A DNA stretch of 22,057 nt from Cochliopodium minus (Eukaryota > Discosea > Himatismenida > Cochliopodiidae). The stretch lies in the NCBI GenBank assembly GCA_024220525.1, contig JAMYWO010000212.1, forward strand, positions 38,660 to 60,716, written 5' to 3'. This document shows positions 1 to 10,435 of this stretch, piece after piece; position 1 is the first letter of the stretch; every line of letters starts with the position of its first letter. The position numbers and the translations under genes are program-made. The notes under the pieces are model-generated. The model saw only the letters and a list, made by a program, of their open reading frames with translations. It did no database searches and was not told the origin of the DNA.

Positions 1-90
1 ATAAAAAATAAAAAATAAAAAATAAAAAATAAAAAATTTGAAATAAAAAATAAAAAATAAAAAATAAAAAATAAAAATAAAATAAAAAAT

Positions 91-122
<32 letters not shown>

Positions 123-125
123 AAT
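1..125. repeat. (ATAAAAA)n low-complexity tract, left end
   Basis: Seven-base A/T repeat units with one interruption, TTTG at 37-40. Bases 1-64 match 21994-22057 with a single difference (A14 against G22007), and the TTTG interruption is in register. It lies inside an intron of the VPS9 gene, so it is intronic simple sequence and also the overlap that closes the window into a circle. Confidence 0.9.
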
Positions 126-267
126 GATAAAGTAAAAAAATAAAAATATGAAATAAATTAATAAAAAAAAATAATCAATATAAAAATAATAATGAATGAA
201 AAAAAAATTGAAAACGTTTTTTATAATCATTTAAAAATGAAAAAATTGTTTTTTCAAATATTCTTAC

Positions 268-2661
268 TTTTCGTGCAAGATAGTCATCAGATATTTTTCG
301 AGGCATTCTTGGCCATTCCTGAGCTCCTCTGTGGTGAAAGATTTCCAGATGTTGAGTTTGAAGTTGTCCGTCAACTTGGTGAGGTTGGAGTAGAAGAGAA
401 GACTGACTTCCTCCTAAAAAAAAAAATAATTTCAATGAAAAAAAAATTAAAAAAAAAAATAAAAATAAAAAATTTTGGAAAGAATAAAAAAAAAAATATT
501 TAATTCACGATTTAAAAATAACATATTAATTTAAATATCTTATATTAAGATGAAGAAAAAAAACAGTCATTTTTAGAATTTATAAATATAATTATAATCC
601 ACAACCTCATGGCAATTAAAAATGTAAATAAAATGATCAATAAACAAAAAATAAATTAATCAAATCACAGAAACATTTTTCTTGGAAGGACAAACAAAAT
701 TTTGAGAATTAACAAATGAGAACTGTGATTTTATATTGTGCCATAAAAAGTTTAATCGAAAAAGGGTTCAAAAAAATCATTTGAATATGATATTTAGAAT
801 TGCATATTATTTCTCAATTTATATGAATTTTTTGTTTGTTATAAATCTTTATTGAGCAAACAGTAAAAACCAAGAATCGTATCGAAATTAAATCAAAAAA
901 TAAAATATTTCTCTTTCTAATAAAGATATGTTATTCTGGGCACAATGACAATAAAAAATTTTTTGTAAAATTATTTGAAATGTATTGTAAAGATATAGTG
1001 ATTTCAATTATTCAGATTTTAAGCATTACACTTGAAATGATCTGATATAAACAGAACTCAAAATTGAATGCTAATAAATTGCTCAAATAATTCAAGATAT
1101 TTAAAATTTTTATAAAAAAATCGCAGATTAAAAATATAATATGTATTTAAAGAGAAATCTAAATTTCTGAAAAATTTTTTTTTTCGATTAATTTGTATAT
1201 ACCTCATCCATATCACCAGAATAGGATTTATGAAAGGTATCGCAAAATCTCTCGACAGATGAATAGATCTTCTTCTTGGTGAGGAACATGCAGATGTTCT
1301 TCTCATAATCAGTGTAGTAATCGTTGGACTGCGACATGTTCTGCAGAAAGGAGAAGCAGCTATCGAAGATATCGGGCTGGGGTTCTGGCAGGAATTTTTC
1401 GGAAGTATCTAAAGACAAGGAGGAAAGGTTGGGGTCCAATTTTTGGGTATCGTGATGGTCGATCCCGTTTTTCTTCTCCTCTTCTTCATCATCAACTGAG
1501 TCCTGCCATTCATCCTCTTGAGATATCTTCTCCTCGCTGGTTCTTTTGTTTGATGATGGTGCTTTTCTTGATGGGAGAGGTGGCCTGTATATGATATAAT
1601 GATGGTTTCAAATAAATTGAAAGATCCAATTTGAATATAAAGGGTTGATATCAAGATAATCAAAGAATATAAAATTATCAAAAAGAAAAATTGAAAATTT
1701 GTAAAAATGATCTCATTGTTCAATTATATAGTATCTTATTTTGAGATATAAAAATTGATCCAAATTATATGGCGAAGATTAAATTCTCACAAAAAAATTT
1801 TCATTGTGATTGGTTAAAGATTGGGGATCTATTCAATTTCAAAAGTAAACTGATTATAATAATGAAATTTGTCAAAAATAAATTATGATATGCCATTTAT
1901 ATGTATGATAAAAGTATGTTGAGTGTATATTACTTTTCGTTGATTTCAAGTTTTTTCTTTTCAATCATGAGAGAATCTCTCTTCTTCTCCAAAGACTCCT
2001 TGATATCAAGTTGAACCTTCAACAAGCTCTGCTTATAACAGATGCTCTGCCTCCTTATATCCCTAACCATATCAGGTTCATTGTCATTCTTGCCATGGAT
2101 GAGATCATTCTTGATATCTTCACCACTGGATCGTTTAACAGCATTGTTAATAAAGGTGAGCATCTCCTGTTTCAAGGATCCCTTCCAATTTATCGTCTGG
2201 GCTCTGTTCTTCCTCCTCGTCCTCGACAATACCTTCTGTCTGGACAATTCCTTGATGTTGTTGATGAAATTGTTCTGTGTTTCCTTGCTGTTCCTTATTA
2301 TCTTTATTTTGTTATCATTCTCATTGAGTTCATCCTCCTCAGTATCAATATTTTCATCTTCGTCTTTATTTATTCGATCCTTATTATTATTTTTAAAAGA
2401 GGAGATTGTTTCATTCTCTTCATTCACATTTCCCTTTAGATTAATATCGTTATTACCAATTTTATTATCATTACTCATATTATTGTTTGTCAAATCATTT
2501 TTCTCCTCAATTTCTCTCGAATTTTCCGTTGTGTCATTATTTGTATTTTCTGTATTGTTGTTATCATAATTGTATTTTTTGAGATCAAGAGATTTTCTGG
2601 ATATCATAAAATAATCTTTTTTTGATGTGATTGATTTATTTACTAATATAGGATCAGACAT
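268..2661 (-). CDS. VPS9-domain protein (Rab5-family GEF-like), exons 1-3; continues across the window ends
   Basis: 5' part of a gene whose other exons are at 20420-21933. Exons, read on the minus strand: 2661-1934, 1584-1203, 413-268. ATG is at 2661; splice phases 2, 0 and 2 all match. Residues 1-242 are Asn/Asp/Glu-rich and probably disordered, with a basic patch near residue 145 (RTRRKNR) and a Lys/Glu-rich helical stretch before residue 242. Exon 2 has a Ser/Lys/Glu-rich linker and a helical segment. Exon 3 (EELRNGQECLEKYLMTILHE) resembles the helical bundle that precedes the VPS9 fold in Rabex-5/Vps9p, where an E-K-Y-[IV]-M-T-x-L motif is typical. Exon 3 ends in phase 2 (AA|GTAAGA), which fits the exon starting at 21933. 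The whole protein would be 721 aa. Family members activate Rab5-type GTPases on early endosomes; that role is inferred here. Confidence 0.88.
414..1202 (-). other. 789-nt intron of the VPS9 gene
   Basis: Longest intron in the window, with donor GTATAT at 1202 and acceptor TTTTTAG at 414, both phase 0. It is A/T-rich with some mixed sequence at 540-1180. I found no exon needed for frame, no tRNA-like T-arm and no convincing snoRNA boxes in it. Confidence 0.7.
1585..1933 (-). other. 349-nt intron of the VPS9 gene
   Basis: Intron between VPS9 exons 1 and 2: donor GTAATA at 1933, acceptor ATACAG at 1585, phase 2. The joined codon is Lys and reads into a Pro-rich start (PPLPSRKAPSS). Nothing else recognisable. 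Confidence 0.75.
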
Positions 2662-2866
2662 TATTTCTTCTTCTTTGGATATATGTTACTTCTCGATTTA
2701 TACAAAAAAATAAGGAATGGGGAAAAAAAATTTGGCCTTTTTTTTTATTTTGTACGCATTTTAATTTGGAAATAAAAATACAGTTTATATAAATTTTAAT
2801 TTGACCTCAACTTCTTCTTTGCCTTCAATCAATGGAAATAAAATTATAAATATAATGTTCATTTGG

Positions 2867-4438
2867 TCATGCGAAGAAGATTTTTTTGATGGAATCAATC
2901 TTGACAAAACAAAAGGGACAATTTGTTTGCAAAAAGCTTTTGGAACAAGAAGCACAACAACCAAGGTGACCACAAGGCAAAAAGACAGTGTCAAAAGGTT
3001 GATCGAAGCAAATCTTGCAGTTGTTGTTTTCATCGAGGGAAGCTTTGCTTTCTTTGGATGGAATCTTTTGCAAAGTTTTTTTGAGATGATTGATTTCAAT
3101 CCTAGACTTATCAAATTCTTTTCTAAGTAATTGAGATTCGTTAAAATGTTCGTTGGCCAAAAACTCCAAGTTCTGAATTTCTTTCTCTTTGTTCTGAAGG
3201 GTGATTTTGTTCGAGTGGTTCTCTGAAAGGAGGTTCTTCACCTGTTTTTTGAGGTCGAGAAGTTCGCGCTCCTTTTTGGAATCGAGGGTTTTGACCAGCG
3301 AGTTGAGATTGTTGATACGGTTGTTTTGGTTCGTAATGTGCAAGTCTTTTTGTTGCACTTTGTTTTTCATTTGTTTAGTTTCTTCCTTCATTTTGTTAAT
3401 TATCCTTTCATAATACTAAAAAATCAAAAAATAAAAACGTTGAATATTTATTTTTAATAAAAAAAGATTTTTTATTTTATTAATTCTACATTTTTCACTT
3501 TGGTTTCTATGTCTTCATGAGGCGATAATTTTTCTTTATTTTCCATCATTAACTTTTCTTCGTTCTTGACGAATCCTTTGACTTTTTCAATGTAAATTTG
3601 ATTAATTTTCTCTTCTTTAACATGTAAATCATTCAAGAGTTTTTCTTCTCTGTTATTAAAAAAAAAATTTTGTCCATCATTGTTATTTTTTAGAATAAAA
3701 TTGAAAAAAAAAATTTACTTTTCTTTGTATTCTTTAATTATATTCTCTTCTCTCTTTTGATAAAAAGATGTTAAGTTTTCAATTTCGCTCCTAAAGTTGA
3801 AATCTTCTCTTTTGGAAGGCTCGTCTTATTTAAAATAAAATTTAAAATAAAATAAAATATTTGACAAAAAAAATTTCTTTTACCCATTAAAAAATTTACT
3901 AACAATATTTTTAAAAAAAATTCTAAACTAATGGATCTATTTTGTTACTGTTTTTAAGTTTATAAGCTAGCAAGTTAAACATGTTTGTTCTGTTTCTTTC
4001 TTCCTTATTAACAAGTGGGTATATGTGTTTGTTGATCCAGTTCCATTTTTCGTATATTTTATCTTTGCTTTTCCAAATAAAAATGTTTTTAATTTGAATA
4101 ATATTAAATAATAATTCAATAAATAAATTAGATTATTTGAAGATCCAATTTAAAATAAAAACCAATTGGGAGATTATTCAATTATACAATTTAATTGCTC
4201 TTTTTTTATATCTTTACTGATTTGATACTGCCACGCAAGTATGCTGAGAATCCAACAGAAATATCTTGTAGGCATATGGTATCCCTTTATTTAAATTGAA
4301 ATTCGTCAAGAAGGAGGTGAATCCAGATTTTGTTGATATATGCTCCAAAAGCTCAAAAAATTCATTTTTCTCGATCATATTATAGAATGTATACTTTTCT
4401 TGTGAAAAATTGGCTTTTTTATCATTGATAAATTCCAT
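2867..4438 (-). CDS. Coiled-coil protein with C-terminal RING finger (probable E3 ubiquitin ligase)
   Basis: Five exons on the minus strand: 4438-4218, 4067-3949, 3824-3719, 3649-3490, 3415-2867; all phases agree and give 384 aa ending in TGA. Residues 1-110 look globular (a W-rich stretch, KIYEKWNWINKHIYPLV) and I do not recognise them. About residues 115-330 are Lys/Glu-rich heptad-like coiled coil. The last 50 residues are a C3HC4 RING of the IAP type: CKIC, then PCGH, HLGCCASC and CPFC, with all eight zinc ligands present. Such RINGs recruit E2 enzymes, so ubiquitin ligase activity is a reasonable inference; substrates are unknown. The FYQKREENI segment near residue 130 is reminiscent of the SPX signature seen in SPX-RING ligases, but the rest of an SPX domain is not evident. 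Exons 1-2 are the least certain part. Confidence 0.8.
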
Positions 4439-4609
4439 TTTTTTTTATTTTCGATAATTATTCGTCGACAAAGAAAATTGGAAATTAGATTGGCAAGAAC
4501 TAGTTTGGTTGCTCGTTATAATGACTTTTTTTCCACAAATGTTTATTTAAATCAGTTTATTTTGAAAAAAAAATAACAAAAATTTTGAAGCAATAATGTA
4601 TAAATGAAT
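4439..4609. other. Intergenic spacer, RING gene 5' side / Arp3 3' side
   Basis: 171 nt between two minus-strand genes. It must hold the Arp3 3' end and the RING gene's upstream region. A/T-rich; no specific element recognised. Confidence 0.5.
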
Positions 4610-6617
4610 TTAAGCACCAAAAACAGCATTGTGTCTGCAAATGGAAGGACCGAGCTCATCGTATTTAGCCTTTGAATGGCAAACTGTGTAGAATTCTCCG
4701 GTAGAAGAAAGCATACTTCCTCCGAACCACACAGCATATCTTTGCATGAGATGACTGATGACCTTGACATCAACAGGAGTAGGTTTAATTCTTCCTTCAG
4801 AGATTTTCTCAGAGATTTCCATACGTCTATCAACTGCTCTTTTGACTTTTTTTTAAATCAAAAATAAATTAATATTAAAAAACAAAATAGATCTTAAAAA
4901 GAGTAGGTTTACCATCTCTTTGAAGTCTTCTTCCAAAGTCCTTGAACATGGTACTTCCTCCGGACAATACGATATTTCCGTAGAGACCACGACGAGTATC
5001 GATAGGGCAGGATTGGATGGTTTGGTCGACGACTGTAGGGAGAGGGGTCAAGAAGTCAGAGGAGAAGACTTCAGGATTGAAGAACAATTCAGGAGCAAGG
5101 AATCTTTCGTAACCAATATCAATTACATATTCTGAAAATAAAAAAAGAATTAAAATTATATTATTTAATTAAAATTAATAATATTATTATTTTGAAGTTT
5201 ACCCTTTTTGCTTACTGGTTCTACAAAGGTGTGTTGTTTAATAAATTTGGATGGCTCAGAATCATATTTGTTAAACTCTTTCATGAGATCAGGGCAGACA
5301 TATGAGTATTTTTCTTTGCTCTTCTTTGCAACCTTCTTTCTCAATTGAGGAGGGATGGTGGTTTTCTCACGGTCTAATTGGAGAAGACGAACGAATTCGG
5401 TGATATCACGACCTAAATAACAAAAAGAATCATGAATAAAAAATATTGAAATTGAAAATGAATTTAAGAGTGATCAGAAATTAGAATTAAATCATAAATT
5501 AATTTTGAGGTCATATTTGATCTTAATAGATAAATTAATTTTGGGAAAGAAATATAATATAGGTTATTTACCTGCAAGAGGGATGTGTTTGATTGAGGAT
5601 CCGATGACATAACCTTCAGCAACAGGGATGACGTGGGTGACACCATCACCACTATCAATGACGGTACCAGTCAATGTTTTTTTTTGAACTTCCTTGGAGG
5701 TCCATGATGCAGCCAATGCGAGAACTGCTTGCACTGCAATATACAATCCAGGAACGTTGAAGGTTTCAAACATAATTTCTGCTGTGAATTCTCTGTTTTC
5801 TGGAGCATTGAGAGGAGGTTCAGTCTATAAAGATAAATTATAAAAGAATTATTAAATGAGTACAGAGGATAATATGATATGAAAATATTTTAAAAGAGAT
5901 TTGCAAGGCAATAAATGCTATTCAATAGCATTGCTAAATAGTATATCCTTAAAAGCATAAAATTTTTATATTTCTTTACCAATAAGAAGAAGTGATCTTC
6001 TGGCTCACATCTTAAATATCTGAAAATACAATGTTCCCAGAACCATTCCATGTGTGTCCAATCTTCAACTTGCCCGTGTTTTACAGGATATGTAATTTGG
6101 TAACCTCCAGTTTCTCTTTCCATTGCTTCATCTCCAATCCAAAAGTCCAAATCTGAAATACCTTCTTGTTTTACATTTATATCTTGAGTTTTTCCTCCCT
6201 TTGTACCAATTGCAGATGGAATGATATATTGTGGTTCAGAATTTCCTGCGAAACCCATTTTAGTGTATCTTGATAAAATAATAATTAATAAATTGGTTAA
6301 TCATTGGCAATATTAACAGGTTTGATTTCGAATAATTATTTGAAAATTATTATTGAAAGAATAAATTATTATAAGATCATTTGAGATCAAAAAAAAAAAA
6401 ATTTATATGGAAATTCTTACCCTGTACCATTATCAATAACAACTGCAGGTTGACCACTAAAAATATATTAGTAATTTTCAAAAAAAAAAAAATATATAAT
6501 TAGAAACCACAAATTTTATTTTTACCTTTTAGGATTATATCTGAAAAATTAGGAAAGAAAAAAATATTAAGGTATAATAAAAATAATTTGAAAGAATTTC
6601 TACGCTGTCTTTGACAT
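4610..6617 (-). CDS. ARP3: Actin-related protein 3 (Arp2/3 complex subunit)
   Basis: Eight exons on the minus strand: 6617-6604, 6540-6526, 6456-6421, 6268-5980, 5824-5572, 5412-5203, 5131-4913, 4845-4610. The product is 423 aa, close to the usual ~418. Arp3 sequence is continuous: phosphate-1 loop ([18 protein letters not shown]), [54 protein letters not shown], phosphate-2 loop ([14 protein letters not shown]), GYERFLAPE, nucleotide loop ([18 protein letters not shown]) and the Arp3-typical [13 protein letters not shown], ending in CRHNAVFGA. With Arp2 it forms the pseudo-actin dimer that nucleates branched actin filaments for crawling and endocytosis. The first 65 coding bases are spread over three tiny exons of 14, 15 and 36 nt. 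The start gives MSKTAYNPKSGQPAVV. No broken motif is visible, so the gene looks functional. Confidence 0.97.
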
Positions 6618-6941
6618 TGATTATTATCAAGAGATTTTTTTTTTTTTTTTTTGATCAAAATATTATGATAAAAAAAATTTGATTTTAAATTTAAAAATGT
6701 GTTGAAAATAAATTTAGAAGTCCTGAATTGCATTTCCTGAAAGATGATCATTAATCAAAATAAGGAATTTTAATTTATTTTTGAAAAAAATTTCTCTACA
6801 TATTTTTAGTTTTCCATTTTGAGATCTATCAAAGTTAAACAATTTTGATTCAAATGCATTAATAATCATTTGAAATACAAAGATATTTTCAATTTGGAAT
6901 AATCAAAAGAAATTAATAAAAAAAAATAGGTTAAACTCCAA
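6618..6941. promoter_or_regulatory. Divergent intergenic region between Arp3 and the DPP4-like gene
   Basis: 324 nt between the Arp3 ATG (minus) and the DPP4-like ATG (plus), so it should hold both promoters. It contains an (A/T)n homopolymer at 6637-6652 and is otherwise A/T-rich. No TATA box or motif stands out from the background. Confidence 0.5.
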
Positions 6942-9040
6942 ATGAAGATGCACGAAGATGAAGAGTTGTTGGATACCAGAGGGAAAAATCCATTCGAAAT
7001 GGGAGAATCCTCTTTTTGCTCAAGAGTAAATTTTAATCAACAAAAAAACCTAATTTAAAAATTTAAATAATATGGTTTGATCAGCATAAAAAAGGGATTA
7101 TTTTAACTGTATTCATTCTGATTGTGTTATTGATTTTATTGGTTCCGACATTGTTGTATGTGACGAGAAAAAAGGTAATATAAAAATATTTTACAATATA
7201 TATCAGATGTTTACTCCCATCAAATCCATATATCTAATCATTGCTCATTCAAATTATACAGATAAATACAAATTACTATACATTCGAAGATATGTTCACA
7301 TCTAAATATTCAGCAAGAAGCAATAATGTGATATGGGTGAATGGGGAGAATTCCTATATCTATAATTCGAATGGGAATTTATATACATTGAATATCGAAA
7401 ATAATGAGGAGACTCTGTTATTGAATTCGACATTGATAAAGGAGACATTTGGAATCACCTATACAGGATATTTTATCTCACCAAACAATCAATATTTTTT
7501 GCTGTATAACAATTATACTAAACTATGGAGACATTCCTTCATTGCAAACTACTATGTATACAACACAACAGATAATACATTGAATGCATTGAGCAACAAA
7601 GTAGGATTCACCAATGCACAATGGTCGCCTGATAGCAACAAGGTGGCCTTTGTATATCTCAACAATATCTTCGTGAAGGACTTGCAAACTAATGAAGAGA
7701 CTCAAATCACAACAAATGGAAGTCCTGATAACATCGGAGGAGAGATCAAGAATGGTGTACAATCATGGGTAAGGAATTTTTATCTGACTCCGAGTTAATT
7801 TTAAAAATTAAATAATTATAAAATAAATTATAAAATTTCTACATTGATTAATATAATAAAATTTCTTTAAAAAAGGTTTATGAAGAAGAAATTTTCAGTG
7901 ATTACAACGCTGTCTGGTTTTCACCAGATTCCAGCAAAGTTGGGTACTTTCTTTCCAACGAAACCTCCGTTCCTGTTTACTCCTTTTCTATCTACGATAT
8001 CCCATACAATCAAGAAATAAACGTCAAATATCCAAAGGGTAATCCATTTATTTGTTTGTTAGTTTTTATGAAACAATTTAATTATTTCCATTTTAAAGTT
8101 GATTTATTTTTAATAAATTTTGTTTTGATTTATTTTTATTTTCATCTCATTTTTTCCTTTTTAAACAAAACCATTTTCTTAGCTGGATACCCTAATCCAC
8201 AAGTCAATTTCTTCATTTACGACATCCCTACAACCACCAGCTCCCAAATCGATCTCAGCGGAGAGCCAGAAGACTACCTCATTTTGAGCGTGAAGTGGAG
8301 AGATGCAAACTCTGTCTATTTGAGAAAATCTGACAGATTCCAAACACAAGACATCATTTATAAAGCCCAATTTGGAGTAAATACACCTCAATTAGTTTCT
8401 AACAGAACAAAGAATGGGTAAAAGTTTTTTTATTTTTTGAAGGATTTTTTATTGGTTTTTCTGTTTTTTTTTCAAATTTATTTTTATTTGATAATTTTTT
8501 TGTTCCTTTTTTTTCTTTTATTTTAATTCTATTTTTTTATTATATTTTTTTATTTTACTTTTTGTTTTTTTGTTTTTGATTTTGTTTTTATCTTATTTTT
8601 TTTTTTTAAAATTTAATTTCTTAATATTCATTTGAATGGTGATTTTTTTTTTTAAAAAACAAAAGATGGTACGAACCAGGGGACCTCCAACAAATGTTCT
8701 TCATAGACAACGGATCTCATTTCGTTGACTTGAGAGAAAACAATGACTACATCCAGTTAGGAGTGTTCGATTCCGAAACAGGTGGTTTGGTTAGATGGCT
8801 CACTAGTGGGAGCGCAACTGTCACCTCCATCATCAGTTTCATTGAATCTCAAAACTTAATGTATCAGTTTTTATTTTATTTTTTATTTTATTTTTTATTT
8901 TATTTTTTATTATTTATTTTTTATTTTTTATTTTTTATTTTTTATTTTTTATTTTTTATTTTTTATTTTTTATTNATTCTTGGAGATGACTATTCGAAAC
9001 TACACCAAAGGGAACAAGCCAATTATACCTGTGTTGATTG
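6942..9040 (+). CDS. Dipeptidyl peptidase IV-like type II membrane protein, 3' truncated (no catalytic domain)
   Basis: Exons: 6942-7025, 7085-7174, 7262-7768, 7876-8038, 8183-8417, 8666-about 8860, about 8977-9040. Residues 1-30 are an acidic cytosolic tail; residues ~32-54 form one transmembrane helix (GIILTVFILIVLLILLV); then the S9B beta-propeller follows. Family hallmarks are YTKLWRHS, AQWSPDSNKVAFVY and the double-Glu motif WVYEEE that binds the substrate N-terminus in DPP4. The segment SKLHQREQANYTCVDW matches the end of a DPP4 propeller. The gene then stops at a donor (G|GTAAAA): the alpha/beta-hydrolase domain with the Ser-Asp-His triad is absent, and a minus-strand gene follows. The exon near 8860-8976 is damaged by a collapsed repeat and an n, losing perhaps 15-20 codons. 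A full-length enzyme would remove N-terminal X-Pro dipeptides outside the cell or in the vacuole. I think the loss reflects the join at 9041-9181 rather than gene decay. Confidence 0.92.
8868..8975. repeat. (ATTTTTT)n simple repeat ending in an ambiguous base
   Basis: Array of TTTTTA-type units that changes period midway (ATTTT then ATTTTTT) and ends with n at 8975. It lies in the DPP4-like gene between SFIESQNL and ILGDDYSKL, where the family has extra propeller residues. Probably a collapsed or gapped intron plus the start of the next exon. Confidence 0.85.
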
Positions 9041-9181
9041 GTAAAAAATAAAAAAATAAAAGGAAATTTAATTTTGATTCAAATAAAAATAAAAATAAAA
9101 TAAAATAACAATAAAAATTTTCTTAAAAAAAATAAAAAAGAAAATATAAAAAAAAAATTTTATGTTTTTAAATTTTCATAC
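9041..9181. other. Abnormal join between two truncated convergent genes
   Basis: The 141 A/T-only bases start with the 5' splice donor of a DPP4-like intron (plus strand, 9041) and end with the 5' splice donor of a RUS1-like intron (minus strand, 9181). Neither gene's remaining exons lie beyond it. This is the place where a linear segment appears to have been closed on itself. The exact breakpoint cannot be placed within the A/T sequence. Confidence 0.75.
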
Positions 9182-10417
9182 CTTGTAATGGAAGCAAAAA
9201 CAGTGATGACAAGAAAAAATTCGATGAAGATGGGAGAAATAAGTTCCAAAAACAAAGCAACATCGTTCAAAATGTCGGCGAACAAACGCCACGTTTTAGA
9301 ATTTGCATCAAGATCTGATCCCTTGTAATATGCGAACATAATTCTACCTGTACATTTTTGTTGACAAATAGAAAATTATTACTTTATAATATTTTTTTTT
9401 ATATTTATTAATAATTTAAAATAAATTAATTTTTATTGAGAAATAATTTGAAATTTGATGTAAATTATTTATTTTATTTTATTTTATTTTATTTTTCGAT
9501 TTCTTATTTCTTACTTACTTTATTATTTTATTAAATTATATTGTTCATTTTTAAAATTTTATTTTTGTTTTGTTTCTCCATTTTTATTTTTTTTATTCAT
9601 TTTTTTTTTTTATTTTTTGATTGAAACATTTCATTTTTTTATTTTATTTCTCATTTTATTTTCTCATATTTAAATTTTCAAAAAGAAAAAAAAAAAAAAA
9701 TTTTCAATAAGTTGAATTTTTTACCGATATGTGAACTCCCTTCTCTTATAATCCAATTTATCAAAGCACTCGAAACCAAAGCCTCTTTTTTACCAACACC
9801 TTGCCCAGTCAGTATCGCCTGAGTGCTCAAAATAGAAACGACAGAACTGCACAAAGCTTGACAAGTATCCCACTTTTGATATGTTAAATAATCCTCCGAC
9901 ACAGTTGAAGGGAATCCTATTTTTTTAAAAAATATTATAAATAATTTTTTTTCTTTTTTGTTTTGTTTATGACTTTTTTCAATTGATTTAAATATTATTG
10001 ATTAAATTTTTTGTTTTTGTTTATGACTTTTTTCAATCAGTTTAATTTTTTTCTTTGATTTAAAACACCCACAAAGTGGGTTATCTTTATTTAAAATTTT
10101 ATTCAATTTATTTAAAAATATTTTTGTTTTTAGATTTTATTTATTTAATTAAAATCTTGAAAATTGAGTCACAAAAAAAAATTTTAATATTTTTTTAATG
10201 TTTGATATTTACCTTCTGGAAGGAATGCATCTTTTACAAATTGAAATAGTGCTTGTTTTGGATTTGCCAAAAAGCTTTTATTGTTTCCATTTTTATTCTT
10301 GTAGGTTATTTCTCCATTTTTGAGTATTGACATCTTATTTTTATTTCTCCATTTTTTATAGGATTCGACACCCTCTTCCTGTTTATCCTCTTCAATGATT
10401 TGAATAGATTCGTTCAT
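9182..10417 (-). CDS. RUS1 / DUF647-family protein, 3' truncated
   Basis: Three exons on the minus strand: 10417-10213, 9916-9725, 9347-9182, encoding about 188 of an expected ~400-500 residues. Family sequence is clear: FVKDAFLPEG|FPSTVSEDYLTYQKWDT, QALCSSVVSILSTQAIL, GVGKKEALVSSALINWI, then GRIMFAYYKGSDLDANSKTW and RLFADILNDVALFLELI. These are the hallmarks of the Root UVB Sensitive family (RUSF1/C16orf58 in animals), membrane proteins found across eukaryotes. In plants RUS1 and RUS2 act in UV-B sensing and vitamin-B6-related development; the biochemical activity is unsettled and unknown here. The last exon ends in phase 2 at AG|GTATGA. The next segment, normally a small-residue-rich VGVAGG-type stretch, is not found to the left, where the DPP4-like gene ends. 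Confidence 0.9.
9348..9724 (-). other. 377-nt intron of the RUS1-like gene
   Basis: Donor GTAAAA at 9724 and acceptor GTACAG at 9348, phase 1. It is T-rich on the plus strand with a short (ATTTT)n run at about 9471-9496. No hidden exon is required and no RNA gene was recognised. Confidence 0.7.
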
Positions 10418-10435
10418 TTTTTTTAAATTAAAAAA
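10418..10435. promoter_or_regulatory. 18-bp divergent start-to-start spacer
   Basis: Only 18 A/T bases separate the start codon of the RUS1-like gene (10417, minus) from that of the small plus-strand gene (10436). The two transcripts must overlap at their 5' ends, or one of the starts lies further inside (for example Met11 of the small protein at 10466). Confidence 0.55.

Noticed and set aside
192-503. 103-aa plus-strand frame at the left end
   Set aside because: Antisense to VPS9 exon 3 and extended by poly(A) into Lys runs; the minus-strand reading matches a known domain.
2011-2569. Two long plus-strand open frames (142 and 175 aa)
   Set aside because: They are antisense shadows of VPS9 exon 1. 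Their Leu/Ser/Phe-rich sequence is what Asn/Glu/Lys-rich coding gives on the other strand.
3884-3898. Possible 15-nt microexon in the RING gene
   Set aside because: It has good splice sites and keeps frame, but its length is a multiple of three and skipping it also keeps frame with a normal 124-nt intron. No evidence requires it.
6942-9040. DPP4-like gene as a decayed pseudogene
   Set aside because: Its exons are clean, with no stops or frameshifts apart from the repeat/n region. Loss of the 3' half coincides with the loss in the neighbouring gene, so a structural join explains it better.
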